Below, piece after piece: positions 1 through 7,158 of a stretch of DNA of 13,846 nucleotides. How positions within the stretch are numbered: the first letter of the stretch is position 1; every line of letters starts with the position of its first letter. A program made the position numbers and the translations under genes. The notes below the pieces were generated by a model that saw only the letters and a list, made by a program, of their open reading frames with translations, did no database searches and had not been told where the DNA came from. This DNA is from [Eubacterium] saphenum (GTDB lineage: Bacteria > Bacillota > Clostridia > Oscillospirales > Ruminococcaceae): positions 1 to 13,846 of the forward strand of contig SFJQ01000042.1 in the NCBI GenBank assembly GCA_004555855.1, written 5' to 3'.

Positions 1-49
1 AGCAGCAAAGCAAAACCGCAAATATTCGTTTTTTAAGCGAGAGCCTCAT
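1..49 (-). CDS. Partial CDS, N-terminus of an exported or membrane protein
   Basis: The window cuts this gene after 16 complete codons. The visible residues are MRLSLKKRIFAVLLCC: a basic start followed by a hydrophobic run, as in a signal peptide or first membrane helix. The ATG follows the TAA stop of surface protein B with no gap (TAAATG), and a purine-rich GGTGAGG in the last codons of that gene can serve as ribosome site. It is therefore probably the next gene of the same operon. A peptidoglycan hydrolase (NlpC/P60 or lytic transglycosylase) is often found downstream of virB4 in related clostridial systems and is missing from this window, so it is one candidate; that is inference and nothing in these 16 residues proves it. 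Confidence 0.6.
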   Translation of the reverse strand, partial: MRLSLKKRIFAVLLCC

Positions 50-1288
50 TTACCTCACCGTCATCTTTCTGTTCTTCTGAATGAAATAATAAGTCAAACC
101 ACCAATCAAAAGCACGCCGAAAATAATGATAAAATCGAGCGGATTTATCGCGGAAACAGCCTTGATTTCCACGCGCGCAGTTGTGACATTTCCCGCCTTG
201 TCGGTTGCTGTTATGCGGTAAATTCCCGCGCCGAGAAGCTCGGTTGTGCTGTTCATAATCTGCCCGTTTTTGGTCATGCGAAACGTACATTCGGTGTCCG
301 ATGTGACGACTATTTTCTCGTTGAAAACGATGTCGGTTGTTCCGTTGAAATAGAGCACGGGCGGCGTAGTATCACGCAAAAGCTTAACGTTTCTCGAAAA
401 CTCGCCGTTTGTGTACTCCAGCAAAAATTCTCCTTCGCCGTTCAAAACGGTAAAACTCTTGTCCTCAAGAGGCAAATTTTCGCCGTTCAGCTTAACCGAG
501 GTCAGCTCGAACCCATAAGGCGGCTGATAAATCCCGAGCCGATTTGTCGCTTTTGTAAACAAGTTGAACGAGAACGAACGCTTCTCCATTTTCCCCTCAT
601 CGTTGAAGCAGGAGATTTCCATTTTATACGCGCCGTCCTCGGTGATAAGCCCGCTTGACGGCATCGAGAAAACATTTCCGTCCCTTGTCATCGAGCAAAT
701 CGCCGATTCGGGCACGGACAGCTTCGGGATAAAACTCACCGTTTCCCCGTCAAGAACATTTGTGACAAATTCCGTGCCGTTTATGAAGGTGTGACGGAAA
801 TTCTCACCATCGACGCTCTCAAGCGAAACTCGTCCCGTAATCATCTTCTCCTCGGCTTCGGCAGGCTGCTCGCCGATTTTCACGCTAAAACGCGCCTGAA
901 CCGGCTCTCCGCTGGTTCGCAGGATATGCGAAACCGTCACCTCATACGCGCATTTTTCCGTGAGGAAATACTCGTTCGACTGCTCAAGAGGACCGTTTGC
1001 GCCGTTTGCGAGAATAATGATATCGTCCTCCTCGCTTCCTACAAGCAAAACCGACGCGAAATTTTCACCGTCGGTCAGGTTCTCGGACGAATAAAACACC
1101 GCGCCATCGGAAAACGTGTAGTAAAACATCATCGAGTCCTCGTCATAGCTTCGCAAAACCGGCGACATATCGCTTGAAAAACTCGGTTTTTCTTCCTGAA
1201 CCGAGCTTTCCGCAAAGCACTCAAAGCTGAGCGAAAACGCCGATAAAACCGCAATAACGAGCGCTGAAAACGCTTTTTTAAAGCTCAT
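50..1288 (-). CDS. Surface protein B: signal peptide, Ig-like region, C-terminal membrane anchor
   Basis: Predicted 412-residue exported protein. Residues 1-26 look like a signal peptide (SFKK start, hydrophobic core, likely cleavage after FECFA). Residues 27-380 are an extracellular region rich in beta-strand-like patterns. The last extracellular module begins at DTTPP (306-310) and contains ATDKAGNVTT (361-370), a pattern typical of bacterial Ig-like domains. A single helix at about 383-403 is followed by a short basic tail (QKNRKMTVR), giving an outside-in topology without an LPXTG motif. It is homologous by eye to surface protein A over its last 200 or so residues, including the TPP and DKAGN motifs and the anchor. 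The start overlaps the preceding gene by 11 bases and has an AGAGG ribosome site. The family is not recognised. A surface stalk, adhesin or channel-associated part of the secretion system is likely from context only. Confidence 0.85.
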   Translation of the reverse strand: MSFKKAFSALVIAVLSAFSLSFECFAESSVQEEKPSFSSDMSPVLRSYDEDSMMFYYTFSDGAVFYSSENLTDGENFASVLLVGSEEDDIIILANGANGPLEQSNEYFLTEKCAYEVTVSHILRTSGEPVQARFSVKIGEQPAEAEEKMITGRVSLESVDGENFRHTFINGTEFVTNVLDGETVSFIPKLSVPESAICSMTRDGNVFSMPSSGLITEDGAYKMEISCFNDEGKMEKRSFSFNLFTKATNRLGIYQPPYGFELTSVKLNGENLPLEDKSFTVLNGEGEFLLEYTNGEFSRNVKLLRDTTPPVLYFNGTTDIVFNEKIVVTSDTECTFRMTKNGQIMNSTTELLGAGIYRITATDKAGNVTTARVEIKAVSAINPLDFIIIFGVLLIGGLTYYFIQKNRKMTVR

Positions 1289-1694
1289 GTGAAACCTCTT
1301 TTTGACGCGTCATTTCACGCGGCTTTTGCGTGAGTCTCGGCGGCTCATACATATTCGCCTCGCGAAGCAGCTCCTCAAAGGTTATCCTCACGCGATTTCC
1401 GCTGTCTGCACTGACGCGCTCTGAATGCGGCTTCGCGGGAGTTCTCGCCTCTTTTTCGGAAGCTCGGTAAAACGTGGTTTCTTCGACAGCCTCGCGCCGG
1501 TTTTCTTCGGTAAAATCGAGTTTTTTATCATCGACAAAATCGTTCTCGGGAGCAGATTTTTCAAGATTTCTGGACGCCGCGCGCTGCTCCTCGACAGGCG
1601 GCAAACCCGCTTGGATACGCGCTTTTTCCATACGCAGCACGGAAAGCTCCTTCTCCCACTGCGCTCTGTGCTTCGGGTCGTCAAAATATCCCAT
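1278..1694 (-). CDS. Small charged cytoplasmic protein of the T4SS operon
   Basis: A 138-residue soluble, strongly charged protein with no signal peptide or membrane helix. The N-terminal part (residues 1-30, starting MGYFDDPKHR) looks helical and may form a short coiled coil. The middle (40-100) is rich in Glu, Lys, Arg and Ser and probably disordered. A more ordered segment near the end contains ITFEELLREA (104-113). The ATG lies one base after the TGA of the lipoprotein gene, with AGGAG about ten bases upstream, so translation is probably coupled; its end overlaps surface protein B by 11 bases. I do not recognise the family. Small coiled-coil proteins occur next to virB4 in other clostridial conjugation loci, so an adaptor or assembly role is plausible but inferred. 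Confidence 0.82.
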   Translation of the reverse strand: MGYFDDPKHRAQWEKELSVLRMEKARIQAGLPPVEEQRAASRNLEKSAPENDFVDDKKLDFTEENRREAVEETTFYRASEKEARTPAKPHSERVSADSGNRVRITFEELLREANMYEPPRLTQKPREMTRQKEVSHEL

Positions 1695-1695
1695 A

Positions 1696-2373
1696 TCACT
1701 TTTCTCCTGTAATCATTTTACCCACAATGCCGTTTACTGCGCCGAACAAAGCCGTTTTGCTCTTCGGCACCAATATCCCGAACCGCTCTGCGTCAACATC
1801 TGCGGGAATACAGCAGCGCAGCTCCTTGTTCTCCGAAAGCAGCCCGAGCGCTTCGTCCTCAAAGCAGACGTAAGCGTGGATATCGCCCGATTTCAGCAGC
1901 TCCGCCGCAGCATTCGCGTTGTTGCAAACAAGTTTTCCGTCTGTAACCATACTTATAAGCGAGCGCAGAAGGCTCTCGGGAAGCTCCGCAGAAGCGCCTG
2001 CAACCCGCCCCGTGAGGTCGGTTACACTCGTAACCGAAAGGTCGCCGCCGCAGACGATGTAAATTCGGTTTTCCGCAATGGGCATCGTCATCAGGAAATT
2101 CAGTCCGGGGTCGTTTGAACTGCTGAAGCTGCCGATTGCGATATCTGCTCTGCCGCTTGAAAGCATTTCAAGCGCCGTGCTTCTGTCGGTTTTGGTTATA
2201 TCAAGCGGCGCGCCAAGCTCTTTTGCGATGAAGCCGGCAATTTCAGACGAATTTTCCAGCTCAAATGTAACCGCCGCGCGCAGCTTTCCGCTTTTCAGAA
2301 GCGGCTCTGTTTGCTGAGCGCAGCCGCTCAGAAGCAAAACCGCTGCGCTTATTAACAGCACAAATTTCTTCAT
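1696..2373 (-). CDS. Lipoprotein with periplasmic-binding-protein (SBP type 2) fold
   Basis: A 225-residue predicted lipoprotein. The start chosen is the ATG at 2373, giving MKKFVLLISAAVLLLSGC with a classical lipobox (LLSGC, lipidated Cys18). A start 16 codons upstream is open but would put a non-signal-like extension ahead of it. The mature part follows the family 3 extracellular solute-binding pattern: KLRAAVTF (30-37), SSGRADIAIG (72-81), a TDLTGRVAG segment (118-126), KSGDIHAYV (161-169) and FGILVPKS (198-205). The Thr-x-x-Arg ligand segment usual in amino-acid binders is not evident: SSSNDPGLNF stands in its place. No transporter genes are nearby. The ATG lies one base after the VirB4 stop (TAATATG), indicating translational coupling. 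It may be a membrane-tethered scaffold or sensor of the secretion system rather than a nutrient receptor; that is inference. Confidence 0.85.
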   Translation of the reverse strand: MKKFVLLISAAVLLLSGCAQQTEPLLKSGKLRAAVTFELENSSEIAGFIAKELGAPLDITKTDRSTALEMLSSGRADIAIGSFSSSNDPGLNFLMTMPIAENRIYIVCGGDLSVTSVTDLTGRVAGASAELPESLLRSLISMVTDGKLVCNNANAAAELLKSGDIHAYVCFEDEALGLLSENKELRCCIPADVDAERFGILVPKSKTALFGAVNGIVGKMITGEK

Positions 2374-2374
2374 A

Positions 2375-5062
2375 TTATTCCGTAAACAATTCCTGCAAAT
2401 CGTCCGAAGCCACGATATCAACGCAGGTTCGGTTGGACGGCGCCGTTACCACAAACGCGCGGCCTCTCGGGTTGTTGATAATCTGGTCTTGCTCGGTTTC
2501 GTTGATTTCACCCGCTTTTTCGTACAGCTTGCACAAATCGTGCATATCGTTCGGCGCGAGCGCGAAAATAAACGAATACTGGCAGGCGTTGATAATTGCC
2601 GTGGATTTGCGCGCAAGCTCCTCTGTGCCGACAAAATCCTTGATGTTCTGCGTGATGATAATCTGCATACCGTTGTATTTTCTGATACGTTTTGCGAGCT
2701 GATACATAAAGTCCAGCGCAATCGGGTATTTCTCATCGATGAAAACGTGCGCCTCATCGATTACAATGATGATTTTTCTGTTCGCCTTGTGCAAGATGTT
2801 GTAGTCGCGGTTTTTGATAATCTCGTTATCGAGATACTTCAGCACCAGAAGCATCTGCGCGTTTGCAATCGTGTTGTTTCTGTTTGCAAGCAGCGACTGG
2901 AAGTTGAACGCGATGAAGTTCTCCTTCGTGGTAATCGTGGACGGGCTGTTCCAAAGATGCGCGTTTCTGCCGCCCGTGGAGAATTTCGATACATAGTTAA
3001 GCAAAATTCGCAGATTGTTCTTGTTGTAATCGCTGGAAGCGCGCTGGAAATCCGTCAGAATCTTGTCGTAAAGGTCGTCGAAAATCGGATAATCCTCGGG
3101 AGAAAGCGTCGAGAGGTCGGTGTCCGCGTCGATACCGCGCTCCGCGTAAATTCTCGGGAAAAGGTTGTTCAGATACTCGAGCGCGTCGTTATCGGTTTCG
3201 GGCAAAATCTGCCTGAAAAATTCCTCGAGGAACTGCAGATGCGCGTTAAAGCTGTTTGACGCGCCCTCCTCGTCATCGGAAACGCCCGTGATAATCTGGA
3301 ACGGGTTGAGGCTTCCCTCGGTTGCTTTTCCGACGTCTATCATCTTGCCGTTGAGCTTTTTCGCAAGCGCGCCGTACTCGTTTTCGGGGTCGAGGATAAA
3401 GATTTTGCTGTTGTCGGCAGCGAGATTTGACAAAATAGTTTTAGTAGCAAACGATTTACCGGAGCCTGACTTACCGATAATCGCCATATTGCTGTTTACG
3501 CGCTCGCTGTCACGCTGGAAGAAGTTGACGAAAACGGGATTTCCGCCGGTTGTACCAAAGCAAATTCCGTCCTTGTCCTGAAGGAAAGGATAAACAAACG
3601 GGAAAGCTGCCGCGATAGATGAGGAGTGAATGCCGCGGCTCTTCTTTTTAAACGCGTCGCAAGCCGAAATGTGCGAGCTTGTGTACACGTCAAACGTCTG
3701 CATAAACATATCCTGCGTCTTGAAGCCCGCTTCGGCGAGATTGCGCTTGATTGTCTTTTTGAGCGAAACGTAGCTGGACGAGCTTGTCGGAGAATTGCCC
3801 TCGGCAGCGCGTTTTGAGCGCTCCGTAAGCTCGTAGTCATAGATTGTGACGTAGGTGTTGACATCGTAGAGCGACTCGTTTTCGCTCTGAAGCATCGAAA
3901 GAAGTTCTGCGAGCGACTCGATGTTCTCGTTGATTTCCATAAGGCGGGAAACCTTGCCCGTCTGTCCTGCCTGACCGCGAAGTTCTTCAAGAGAACGGTC
4001 GATGCGCTTGATTGACTGGTAGCGTTCAACCGGCTTGAATTTCATCACAACGCGCGTGTTCGGCACATTGAAAAGGCGATAACCCCACGCATTTCCCACG
4101 ACGGACGGATAATCGAGAATTTTCAGATTGTGCGTGATAAGACCGTCATATTTCACGGTTCGCGCTGTCATCTCAATCTTCTTCGGGATAATCCAGTCCA
4201 TATATTCCTCGGGTTTGATTTTGTCAACCTCGCGCTCGTCGAAAACCTGATTGTACTGATACTTGAGGAAAATCGCAAGGTCCCTGCCCCTGAGCTGGTG
4301 CGCGTCAAGTCCTGCGTTTCTGAACTGCCCGACAGCATTTCTTGTAATCTCGGACAAAATCGGCTTTTTCTTGTCGAACAGCACGAGATAGTGGAACGGA
4401 CGATATACCTTATCGTCATAGTTTATCTTCTTTATCTCCTCAATTCTGCCGTAGATTATCTCAACGCGTTTTGTCAGCTCGTCTTCGCTGATGATATCGT
4501 CGAGAAATGCCTTTTTGAGCTCATCGATTTTCTTGCGCTCCGTGCGGATATATTCATCGTAAATCACAGGGCGGTCGATTTTTACAAACGCGCCTGTCTG
4601 GTCCTGACCGATTGTGCGGATAATCGAACCGATGTTGTGGTCGATAATCGAGTCCTGCCGAAACTCCGTCAGAAAGCGAAACTCAATCGACGGGATTTCG
4701 ATAACCGTGGCGTAATATTCCTTGTTGTAGCTTATGTAGCGGTCATCGATTCCGGTGAACGGTGTGATGTCCTCAACGCTGATTGCGCCGCTCTTTTCCT
4801 TCTTTCTGAAAAAGCAGTGCGGTATCGCGAAATGCCGCAAAAAGTGGATAAAGAGCATATAAATTTTTTCATCGTCAAGCGGCATAAGCAGGAACACAAA
4901 CACCACAAAAATGCCGATTGCAATCCACCATCTGTACGGAATATTCGAGGTAATCAGCGCAACGCAAACAAATGCGCCGAAAAGCCCCACAAGCACGTCG
5001 ATTATGGAAACGCCCTTGAAAAGCTCGGTTTCAACCTTAGTTTTCTTTGGAATTATTCGCAT
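2375..5062 (-). CDS. virB4: VirB4/TraE-type conjugation ATPase with N-terminal PrgI-like membrane domain
   Basis: An 895-residue ATPase that energises pilus or channel assembly at the inner face of the membrane. Residues 1-90 form a PrgI-like module: IPKK near the start, two membrane helices (about 20-38 and 45-60), then MPLDDEKIY and a PHCFF segment. The VirB4 body follows. Walker A is GKSGSGKS (530-537), Walker B is IIIVIDEAH (764-772, with Asp769 and Glu770), and a sensor-like IITQN lies at 802-806. The LDPENEYG motif (558-565) and the C-terminal NNPRGRAF also fit the family. PrgI and VirB4 are separate genes in many Gram-positive elements, so this is a fusion relative to those. The start has an AAGGTGA ribosome site (around 5072-5078) in the 17-base gap after VirB6-like 2. 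All motor residues look intact, so the gene should be functional. Confidence 0.95.
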   Translation of the reverse strand: MRIIPKKTKVETELFKGVSIIDVLVGLFGAFVCVALITSNIPYRWWIAIGIFVVFVFLLMPLDDEKIYMLFIHFLRHFAIPHCFFRKKEKSGAISVEDITPFTGIDDRYISYNKEYYATVIEIPSIEFRFLTEFRQDSIIDHNIGSIIRTIGQDQTGAFVKIDRPVIYDEYIRTERKKIDELKKAFLDDIISEDELTKRVEIIYGRIEEIKKINYDDKVYRPFHYLVLFDKKKPILSEITRNAVGQFRNAGLDAHQLRGRDLAIFLKYQYNQVFDEREVDKIKPEEYMDWIIPKKIEMTARTVKYDGLITHNLKILDYPSVVGNAWGYRLFNVPNTRVVMKFKPVERYQSIKRIDRSLEELRGQAGQTGKVSRLMEINENIESLAELLSMLQSENESLYDVNTYVTIYDYELTERSKRAAEGNSPTSSSSYVSLKKTIKRNLAEAGFKTQDMFMQTFDVYTSSHISACDAFKKKSRGIHSSSIAAAFPFVYPFLQDKDGICFGTTGGNPVFVNFFQRDSERVNSNMAIIGKSGSGKSFATKTILSNLAADNSKIFILDPENEYGALAKKLNGKMIDVGKATEGSLNPFQIITGVSDDEEGASNSFNAHLQFLEEFFRQILPETDNDALEYLNNLFPRIYAERGIDADTDLSTLSPEDYPIFDDLYDKILTDFQRASSDYNKNNLRILLNYVSKFSTGGRNAHLWNSPSTITTKENFIAFNFQSLLANRNNTIANAQMLLVLKYLDNEIIKNRDYNILHKANRKIIIVIDEAHVFIDEKYPIALDFMYQLAKRIRKYNGMQIIITQNIKDFVGTEELARKSTAIINACQYSFIFALAPNDMHDLCKLYEKAGEINETEQDQIINNPRGRAFVVTAPSNRTCVDIVASDDLQELFTE

Positions 5063-5079
5063 TGCTAATCACCTTTTCG

Positions 5080-7128
5080 TTAAAATTTGCCGCTGTCGTT
5101 TTTATGGTCATTTTTTCTGTGTAAAAGAGGGTCGTCTAAGTTCGAGGACTGTTTAGACTCAGCGCTCCTGCTGCTTGCCGAAGAACCGGCAGAGTCGCCT
5201 GTGAACTGAGCCGAGCCACCCGAAGAACCGCTTGTTGTATTCTTTACGGTTTCAAGCGGGTCAACAGTTTTTACAACATTCGCTGCAGAATCGCCCGTGA
5301 ACTGAGCCGAGCCGCTCGAAGAACCGCCTGTTGTATTCTTTGCGGCTTCAAGCGGGTCAACATTCTTGACGATATCCTGCGCGCTGTAATCCGTGCTGCT
5401 GCCGTCATTAAAGCTGTCGCCGCCTTCCTCGCCGAACAGATTCCGAACGCCTTCGTATGCGTTTTCTTCATCTTGATATGCGCTTCCGAGAGTTCCCGTT
5501 TTGAACAGCTCGTCAACACTCGAAAGCGTGTCTTCATAGTCCTTTTCAGCCTGATAATCCGTTCCGAGAGTACCCGTTCTGAACAGCTCGTCAACACTCG
5601 AAAGCGTATCCTCATAGTCCTTTTCAGCCTGATAATCCGTTCCGAGAGTGCCCGTTCTGAACAGCTCATCAACGCTTGCAAGCGTATCGTCGTATTCCTT
5701 ATCGCTGAGATAGTTTTTCTGTCTTGGCTTGTTACTTTGCGGGAATTTGCCCTTTCCGGCAGTGTTTGAAGTGCCGCCTGTAAACTTCGACGATTTTCCC
5801 TTGCTCTCGCTTACGGTTTCCTTTGACTTTGAACGCATCTTGCTGAACGCGCTTATTCCCGCGCCTGCCATAGCATTCGCGCCCTTCATCATACCGCCCG
5901 CAACCATTCCGCCGAGGAGCGCGTTGTTCATATTCTCCTCTGCGGCAACGCTCGAGCTGATAATTCCCGTGAGCAGCGTCGAGGACTTGTAAACCGCAAA
6001 CATTCCGCCCAGAATGAACACCAGCCTGATTACATAGCCGCCCGTTATATTTCCCGCAAACGAGTCGAAAATTTTCACGTTGTCGTTCATTATCACGGGC
6101 ACCATCATCAGGAAAATCCGCATTCCGATAACCGAACCAAATCCGACGAGTATTCTCGCAATAAAGCTTTCTCGCCATTTCCTGAATTTTTCGCCGTCGT
6201 CAAGAACAATTGTCGAAACGAAATACGGCGATGTTATGTACAGAATGATGATATCGAAAATTCGCTTGATAAACGTAAACAGGCAGGCTATCATCACAAT
6301 CATCATAAAGATTATCGCGGCGTAGCCGATTAGATAGTCAATGTGTGAAACGTGGATTTTCGCGCCGAACGTGATATAATCCATTCCTTCATAGAGCAGC
6401 GAATACCACGGCTCGTTAATCTGGCTTGTTTTTTGATTCATAAAGTCAACGGGAGGGTTTCCTCGTCCCGCGTCGATAGATGAAATCGCCAGAACCCACC
6501 GTCCGAGCGAAGCGTCGCTGCCGCCGCTGATAGCCGAGCAGGTCTGCTTGAGCACGATTGAAACAAGGCTTACTCCGAAAATGCAAATCGTCGGTACAAG
6601 CAAAAACGCAATCATCGTCTTTGCAACAGAATTAAGTACTTTTCCGACGGGACGTTTTCCCTCGAAATCGAAGTCCAGCGTCGAGCGCATAACCGAGTAA
6701 ATCGCGAAAATTATCGACAAGCCGAGCGCGATAAATGTTATCGAAATCATGGCATTGCGGATAATATCGTTGTTCATAAAGTACTGCAAAAGCGTCGTCT
6801 GCGTGTCCTGACCCGTGGCTTCGGAGTAATAAGTGATGTCCTTCAGCCCTATCAGCACGTCAAATCCGCTTTGCAGCTGGTCTAACAGCCATAGGAATTG
6901 ACAGAAGCCGTTGTAAATAAATGTGAAGAAAATATCGGCGATATTCGCGATGACAATATTCCACAAAAACTCAAAAACCGGCAACAGAAGAGGGATTACA
7001 ATGGTGTCCAGAATCCACTCAAAAATGGAATTGAGTATTTTCGACAGCCAACTGATAATCGGGTCAAAAATCTTGTCGCAAACCCAGTCGAAAACGCTGT
7101 CAAAAATTCCGAGCGATTGTATCGGCAT
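5080..7128 (-). CDS. virB6: VirB6-like polytopic membrane protein 2 with repeat-rich tail
   Basis: A 682-residue inner-membrane channel candidate. Residues 1-80 are hydrophobic and amphipathic, with further helices at about 125-147, 172-195, 266-288, 324-346 and 365-388. The motif ILYITSP followed by LDDGEKFRKWRE (295-320) is shared with VirB6-like 1 and is typical of clostridial VirB6/TrbL-like proteins. From about residue 430 the protein is a soluble tail. It has a basic Ser-rich linker, three 26-residue repeats (477-554) with core DELFRTGTLG, then two 32-residue repeats (587-650) with VDPLE and GSAQFTGDSA. It ends in a charged HKND segment. The start is supported by AGGAGG at 7138-7143, nine bases upstream. 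It is a tandem paralogue of the preceding gene (30-base gap); the membrane parts align by eye but the tails do not. Confidence 0.9.
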   Translation of the reverse strand: MPIQSLGIFDSVFDWVCDKIFDPIISWLSKILNSIFEWILDTIVIPLLLPVFEFLWNIVIANIADIFFTFIYNGFCQFLWLLDQLQSGFDVLIGLKDITYYSEATGQDTQTTLLQYFMNNDIIRNAMISITFIALGLSIIFAIYSVMRSTLDFDFEGKRPVGKVLNSVAKTMIAFLLVPTICIFGVSLVSIVLKQTCSAISGGSDASLGRWVLAISSIDAGRGNPPVDFMNQKTSQINEPWYSLLYEGMDYITFGAKIHVSHIDYLIGYAAIIFMMIVMIACLFTFIKRIFDIIILYITSPYFVSTIVLDDGEKFRKWRESFIARILVGFGSVIGMRIFLMMVPVIMNDNVKIFDSFAGNITGGYVIRLVFILGGMFAVYKSSTLLTGIISSSVAAEENMNNALLGGMVAGGMMKGANAMAGAGISAFSKMRSKSKETVSESKGKSSKFTGGTSNTAGKGKFPQSNKPRQKNYLSDKEYDDTLASVDELFRTGTLGTDYQAEKDYEDTLSSVDELFRTGTLGTDYQAEKDYEDTLSSVDELFKTGTLGSAYQDEENAYEGVRNLFGEEGGDSFNDGSSTDYSAQDIVKNVDPLEAAKNTTGGSSSGSAQFTGDSAANVVKTVDPLETVKNTTSGSSGGSAQFTGDSAGSSASSRSAESKQSSNLDDPLLHRKNDHKNDSGKF
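5190..5381 (-). repeat. Two in-frame 96-bp tandem repeats in the VirB6-like 2 tail
   Basis: Two copies, 5190-5285 and 5286-5381, are offset by exactly 96 bases and encode 32-residue units with VDPLE, KNTT and GSAQFTGDSA. Identical blocks such as the stretch around the FTGDS codons occur at the same offset. The copies differ by scattered substitutions without frameshift, consistent with an in-frame duplication that has since diverged. Confidence 0.85.
5467..5700 (-). repeat. Three in-frame 78-bp tandem repeats in the VirB6-like 2 tail
   Basis: Copies at 5623-5700, 5545-5622 and 5467-5544 encode 26-residue units with core DTLSSVDELFRTGTLG. The block encoding DELF recurs at 5503, 5581 and 5659, giving a period of exactly 78 bases. 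Copies 1 and 2 are closest in the DELFRTGTLGTDYQAE half, and copies 2 and 3 share KDYEDTLSSVDELF. A degenerate fourth unit (YEGVRNLFGEE) follows. Each unit alternates a likely short helix with a TGTLG turn. Confidence 0.93.
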
Positions 7129-7137
7129 TATCGAAAA

Positions 7138-7143
7138 CCTCCT
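7138..7143 (-). promoter_or_regulatory. Consensus ribosome binding site for VirB6-like 2
   Basis: A complete AGGAGG on the minus strand lies nine bases before the ATG at 7128, in the 30-base gap between the two VirB6-like genes. It supports independent, efficient initiation for the second gene. Confidence 0.85.
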
Positions 7144-7158
7144 CTCATCTTAATCTCG

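Noticed and set aside
1474..2118. Plus-strand open frame (214 codons) across the lipoprotein and small protein genes
   Set aside because: It spans the junction of two coupled minus-strand genes with clear starts, and its product is Arg/Ser/Cys-rich without domain features.
2374..2421. Sixteen-codon N-terminal extension of the lipoprotein
   Set aside because: It overlaps the VirB4 end and would displace a clear lipoprotein signal sequence from the N-terminus.
2489..3259. Plus-strand open frame (256 codons) opposite the VirB4 motor domain
   Set aside because: It lies across the Walker B region of virB4 and shows no recognisable domain, signal peptide or start site; a shadow frame is the simpler explanation.
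4130..5068. Long plus-strand open frame (312 codons) opposite virB4
   Set aside because: It is antisense to well-conserved VirB4 sequence, has no good ribosome site, and its composition (many Val, Asn, Arg, Leu) is that of a shadow frame; the codon choice of the minus-strand gene avoids stops opposite.
5190..5700. CRISPR-like array
   Set aside because: The repeats are contiguous, in frame and protein-coding, without unique spacers.
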